DNA from: Icerya purchasi
Taxonomy: Eukaryota; Arthropoda; Insecta; Hemiptera; Monophlebidae
Assembly: GCA_039619475.1 (NCBI GenBank)
Contig: CM077116.1
Span: forward strand, 456,567,576-456,631,575
Length of the DNA stretch: 64,000 nucleotides
Direction of reading: 5' to 3'
Shown here: positions 60,274-64,000 of the stretch, in pieces
How positions within the stretch are numbered: position 1 is the stretch's first letter
Layout of the letters: each line of letters opens with the position of its first letter
Program-made: the position numbers and the translations under genes
Notes under the pieces: generated by a model
Databases searched by the model: none
Told to the model about the DNA's origin: nothing
The model's input: only the letters and a program-made list of their open reading frames with translations

Positions 60274-62352
60274 TAAGGTAGGCTATTCTATCGGAACCGA
60301 CCAAACACTCGCTCTTGAAAAATTTCTTGGCAACGCTAATCCGTGTGATTTTCTAACGAGCAAGAGACTCGGTTCGATAATAATTAAGACTTAATTGAAA
60401 GGGCAAAAATAACTCGGGATGATAAAATTAATACTTATAATACAGGTCGATTATCAAACAGTGTCCAGTTTTCATTTGAAACACCCTAACGAAGCGTCGC
60501 TGTTTCTAAAACCTACACCAAGTATTTTCTACGTTTAACTCTTTTTCACGATTCAGATTACACTTTATCAGTATAGTTAGAATTAGAGTTTCGACTGTTC
60601 GATAAGTCCTTCAGAACTGCCGTGTATTTTTTAAATCGTCCGAGTTCTTAAAACGACTTCGTTATGTTTATGCTATTTTTACTTATAAAATAATAAAAAA
60701 TTATTAATCAAAAGAAAATATGAGAAAATTGGCTCGCCGACTTACCGCATTCGTTCTTTGATGAAGGCTTTAAAAAATTAAAAAAAACTCTGGGGAAAAT
60801 GCATCAATAAATGTGGAAAAATAGTGTTCATTTTTTGAAATGTTTCAATACATTTTAATTTTTACAAAAATCTCATTTACATTTGACTGACCTTTGTATA
60901 AAAATAGCCCCCTAGACCTGATCCGGCATTCATTTAATTTTTGCGACGGATCACGATGACGCCGCTTATTTTATTTTTTTCCTCATTATCGTAATGATTT
61001 ATCTTTAATTAGTCGTTTAAACGGTTACGTTTCTAGGTTATCGTTTATTGTGTAAAATCTATTCCGAGTAGTCTTTAAAATGTATTCAACATTATCCGGT
61101 GTAATTGCATTAATAAAGATCGGCGAAAACAAAAATTCTCCCATTTGATGCGTGGAAATCAACTCCGCCGAAAGAGTTGAATACATGCTCCCCTTCTTCC
61201 GACTGCAGATTAATACTCGCTTACCAACTCCAACTCCAACCGAATTAACTCATACTCAGCGCATAACCGTAATCTTCAGTTGCGCGTTTCTGTATTTAAA
61301 AATCATAAGTCTGTAATAAATTAATATGCATTGTCGAAGTTGAAATTAAATCACATATGGTCGGAGAAATATCCTACTGCGTCCGAACGCAGATACATTT
61401 CCGAGGATATAATTGTGTCTGGAGTACGGCTCCTTATCAGCGTAAAATTTATTATAATGCTAGAAAATATCGGCTTTTCTTACAATTTCTAACACGTAAA
61501 ATAACATTCAATTTAAAAAAAATTGAATTTACGTTAAAATTCGAACTTTAGGTAATAACAAAATATACATCTAAACGCACTAGAAACGTATTTATTTACA
61601 CTAGAGCTTGTTTAAAGCATGTTTATATTTTATTTAAAGAAAAAAAGAAAAAAAAGCACAATGCTGTTCAATTGCATGTTAAGCGAAATAGTATTTAGGG
61701 GCTAAACTATTATCAGCGCATCCTAGTTGGTCCAGAATACGATCGCATCGTTGTTGTTTTTGTCCTTTCTTTTTTTACGTGAACTATTTTTAATTCTTTA
61801 ATTCTTTATTAATTAATTAATTTATAATAATTACTACTACTATTGCAAAAATTCCGCAAATGCGCTACGCAGCACGAGTAGTGGAAACAAAACTTAAATT
61901 ACACCAAATTTACTTGGAATATACAATACATAATCTTAAAATACAAAATAACATCCGCAAATTAAGTGCAAATAAAGGAATAAACGCAAAAATAAATTAA
62001 ATAAATAATAAATACAAAGTAAAAGAAGAAAATAAGTAATGATAAAAATTTAATGAATAAATAAAATAAAATTTAATCTGGACTGAAAATTAAGAAACCA
62101 ATTCGAAACAAAATGAAACAAGGTCTATAAATTTTACCAAAACTTATGCTTAAAATAACTTATTATTCTTACAAATAATTTCAATATGTTTACAGATTCA
62201 TAATTTAAATATACTATCCTGGTACATATATATATGCCTTTTTTTCCTTTGTTCTCTACTCCTCTCTTTTCCCTCTACCTTCCTATTTTCCAAAAAATAT
62301 TCAACTGTTTAATTATATTTACCCTATGGTTAGTACATGTTTACAATTGACA

Positions 62353-62356
<4 letters not shown>

Positions 62357-62394
<38 letters not shown>
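62357..62394. repeat. (TA)19 microsatellite
   Basis: An uninterrupted TA run of 19 units. Confidence 0.9.
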
Positions 62395-62399
<5 letters not shown>

Positions 62400-64000
62400 C
62401 ATAGTACTATAATGAATACGAATACTAACTCTGCAACTACATAAAATGATTTCGCTATTTGTATACTCACCTTTACCAGATGTGAAAGCCTGAATATAAT
62501 ACTTAAACTAATAATAATAATGATAATAAAATAATATAATAATAATAATTAATAGAGAAATAAGCAACAACAATAGTAAGTAATAGTAATGGTAAGTACA
62601 ACAATTAGATTAAACCAAAAACAAACATGCTGCACATGTACTTATTTATAAGTTTGTATCAATGGGCTTATATATAATCCCTCCCCCTCCCGTTAGAATT
62701 CTGGATAATTTTAAATAGTTAAATACCTAATCAAAAACCTATCGAAATTTTAACTCAGTCGTACTTGCAAAATAATCTGAAACTGTTAAATTCATAGTGC
62801 AGTAAATGATAACTGTACAAATCCATCGGAATCAGTCATATATCATCACGATCTTTTTTTTTTTTTTTTTTTGTTAGACACAGTTTTATTACACACTTCG
62901 ATGCAACAAGTGTCACGACTTGTACAGGGCATCTCTTCATTAGTACACTTGATCTACAGTAATCGCGATCGCATCCCGTCGCAAATGGGACCGTCGATTA
63001 GATTGGCGATCCAATTTTAGCATCTCACACTGAACAACTATACGCTATTTTTAATTTATAACATAAACTAGAGTTTTTCAACTTTGCGTGCTTATGACGC
63101 GAATTTAAAGTGACTTTTTTCCTTCTTTCTCTACTTTCGTTTTTTCCTTGAACGCATGTATGGACGTTTGTTCCGAAACAATATCTCCAAAACTTGATCG
63201 ATCGATCTGAAACTTGAATGCTACACTGCATTAGTCACCCAACTTTCATCATCATCATGTTGCTTCTTCTGTTGTAGAAGATTGCGTGCAATAACTACTG
63301 GTCTATACTAACTTGCAATAGTATGTAATTCAAAGTATGTTTGAAAAGAATTTAAATTTCGCAAAATAAAATTGCAAATTTCAAAAAGAAGAAACCAGCA
63401 TTAGCGTCGTCCGTATTGAACTTCCATGCTAATTCCCAGTAACGGAGAGACGTCAACAAGTTGTGAGTGTGCATGCAGGGTCCTTTGCGTCTCAAGCTCG
63501 AGGAGAGTTTACGAAAGTCGGTAATTTTAAATGCGCAATAGTACCGAATTTTGTTCCGGCAGAACATTGTTAGAATCATACTGGATTTCGATTTGACGAT
63601 GATTGCAGAATTTATAGTGCTATACACGAGCCATATTACCATGAAATACCAAAAAAATAAAAAAAAATGACTTAGATCCAGACGAGTATAAAGAAGTATT
63701 CGAAAAAGAAATTGAGCTGGATCAAAAGTTATTCTAAACAAAACAAATGTAAATGAAGAAACGCGCTCAGAATTTTAACGGCGCCATAATTTCAGATAAA
63801 CAAAGCCAGTGAAGATGATTTGTTATTAGCGCCCTTTCCTACTGCACGTACCCCTGTCGTAAGAAACTGATCTTCTGCTACATTTCACGTCTGCAAAAGA
63901 AGCTTTTTTTGGGCAAAAACGAAACAAATTCTCCAACGATAAATGGCGTTTGAAGAATACAAAAATAAGTATTTCAAAGCAACCACAGGTGCAGGATCTC

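Larger units (their letters stand above)
58814..64000 (+). other. Probable first intron of gene C; low-complexity tracts
   Basis: AT-rich sequence with no supported exon. Contains a run of 30 T (60243-60272), a run of 21 T near 62852-62872, and a TA microsatellite. The longest frames (61357, 63352 minus) have no recognisable content. Confidence 0.4.

Noticed and set aside
63352..63741. 129-codon minus-strand ORF
   Set aside because: Mixed hydrophobic content with no motif, splice context or repeat signature; likely chance in AT-rich sequence.
1..64000. CRISPR arrays, bacterial operons, rRNA or phage features
   Set aside because: None seen. The introns, transposon types and base composition are those of an insect nuclear genome.

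Overview
This looks like nuclear DNA from an insect, probably a hemipteran such as a plant- or leafhopper, though that placement is an inference. It is strongly AT-rich, has GT-AG introns and polyadenylation signals, and is crowded with eukaryotic transposons (hAT, mariner, Jockey-like and RNase H-bearing LINEs, and a Polinton-type DNA polymerase remnant). There are no operons or ribosome binding sites. Most long open frames are AT-rich noise or transposon debris.

The real host genes are small exons, all on the plus strand, that rebuild into a tandem set of secreted Kazal-type proteins. Gene A (3256-4194 joined to 6217-6290) is the 3' part of a gene. It encodes the end of a signal peptide, a linker, 18 copies of a 7-residue GGQSFGQ repeat, and one 6-cysteine Kazal domain. 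Gene B is reconstructed from 24129-24237, 37061-37528, 45332-45382, 45573-45806, 46588-46644, 50271-50456 and 53447-53487. It reads as one 381-residue secreted protein with three Kazal-like domains, each carrying eight cysteines rather than six. Gene C shows only its first coding exon (58783-58813, MKTVAFVLLI plus one base); the rest lies in or beyond the last 5 kb. Every splice junction found is phase 1. In all four domains one intron separates the main cysteine block from the last cysteine, so the genes look like products of duplicating a two-exon module.

Layout: 1-3255 is flanking or intron sequence with a LINE tail. 3256-6290 is gene A. 6291-24128 is a transposon-rich spacer with a 295-bp hAT MITE, a 1.6-kb hAT inserted in a zinc-finger remnant, a Jockey-like LINE, a 4.9-kb hAT-type element with nested insertions, and a 1.5-kb inverted repeat. 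24129-53487 is gene B, whose introns hold further MITEs, a mariner nested in a hAT-type element, and several LINE pieces. 53800-57600 holds LINE and Polinton-polymerase debris. 57600-64000 is the promoter side and first intron of gene C.

The Kazal proteins are probably secreted and may act as serine-protease inhibitors or as structural or salivary components. That function is inferred from the fold only. The eight-cysteine pattern, the repeat-plus-Kazal fusion and the large inverted repeat are the most interesting points.
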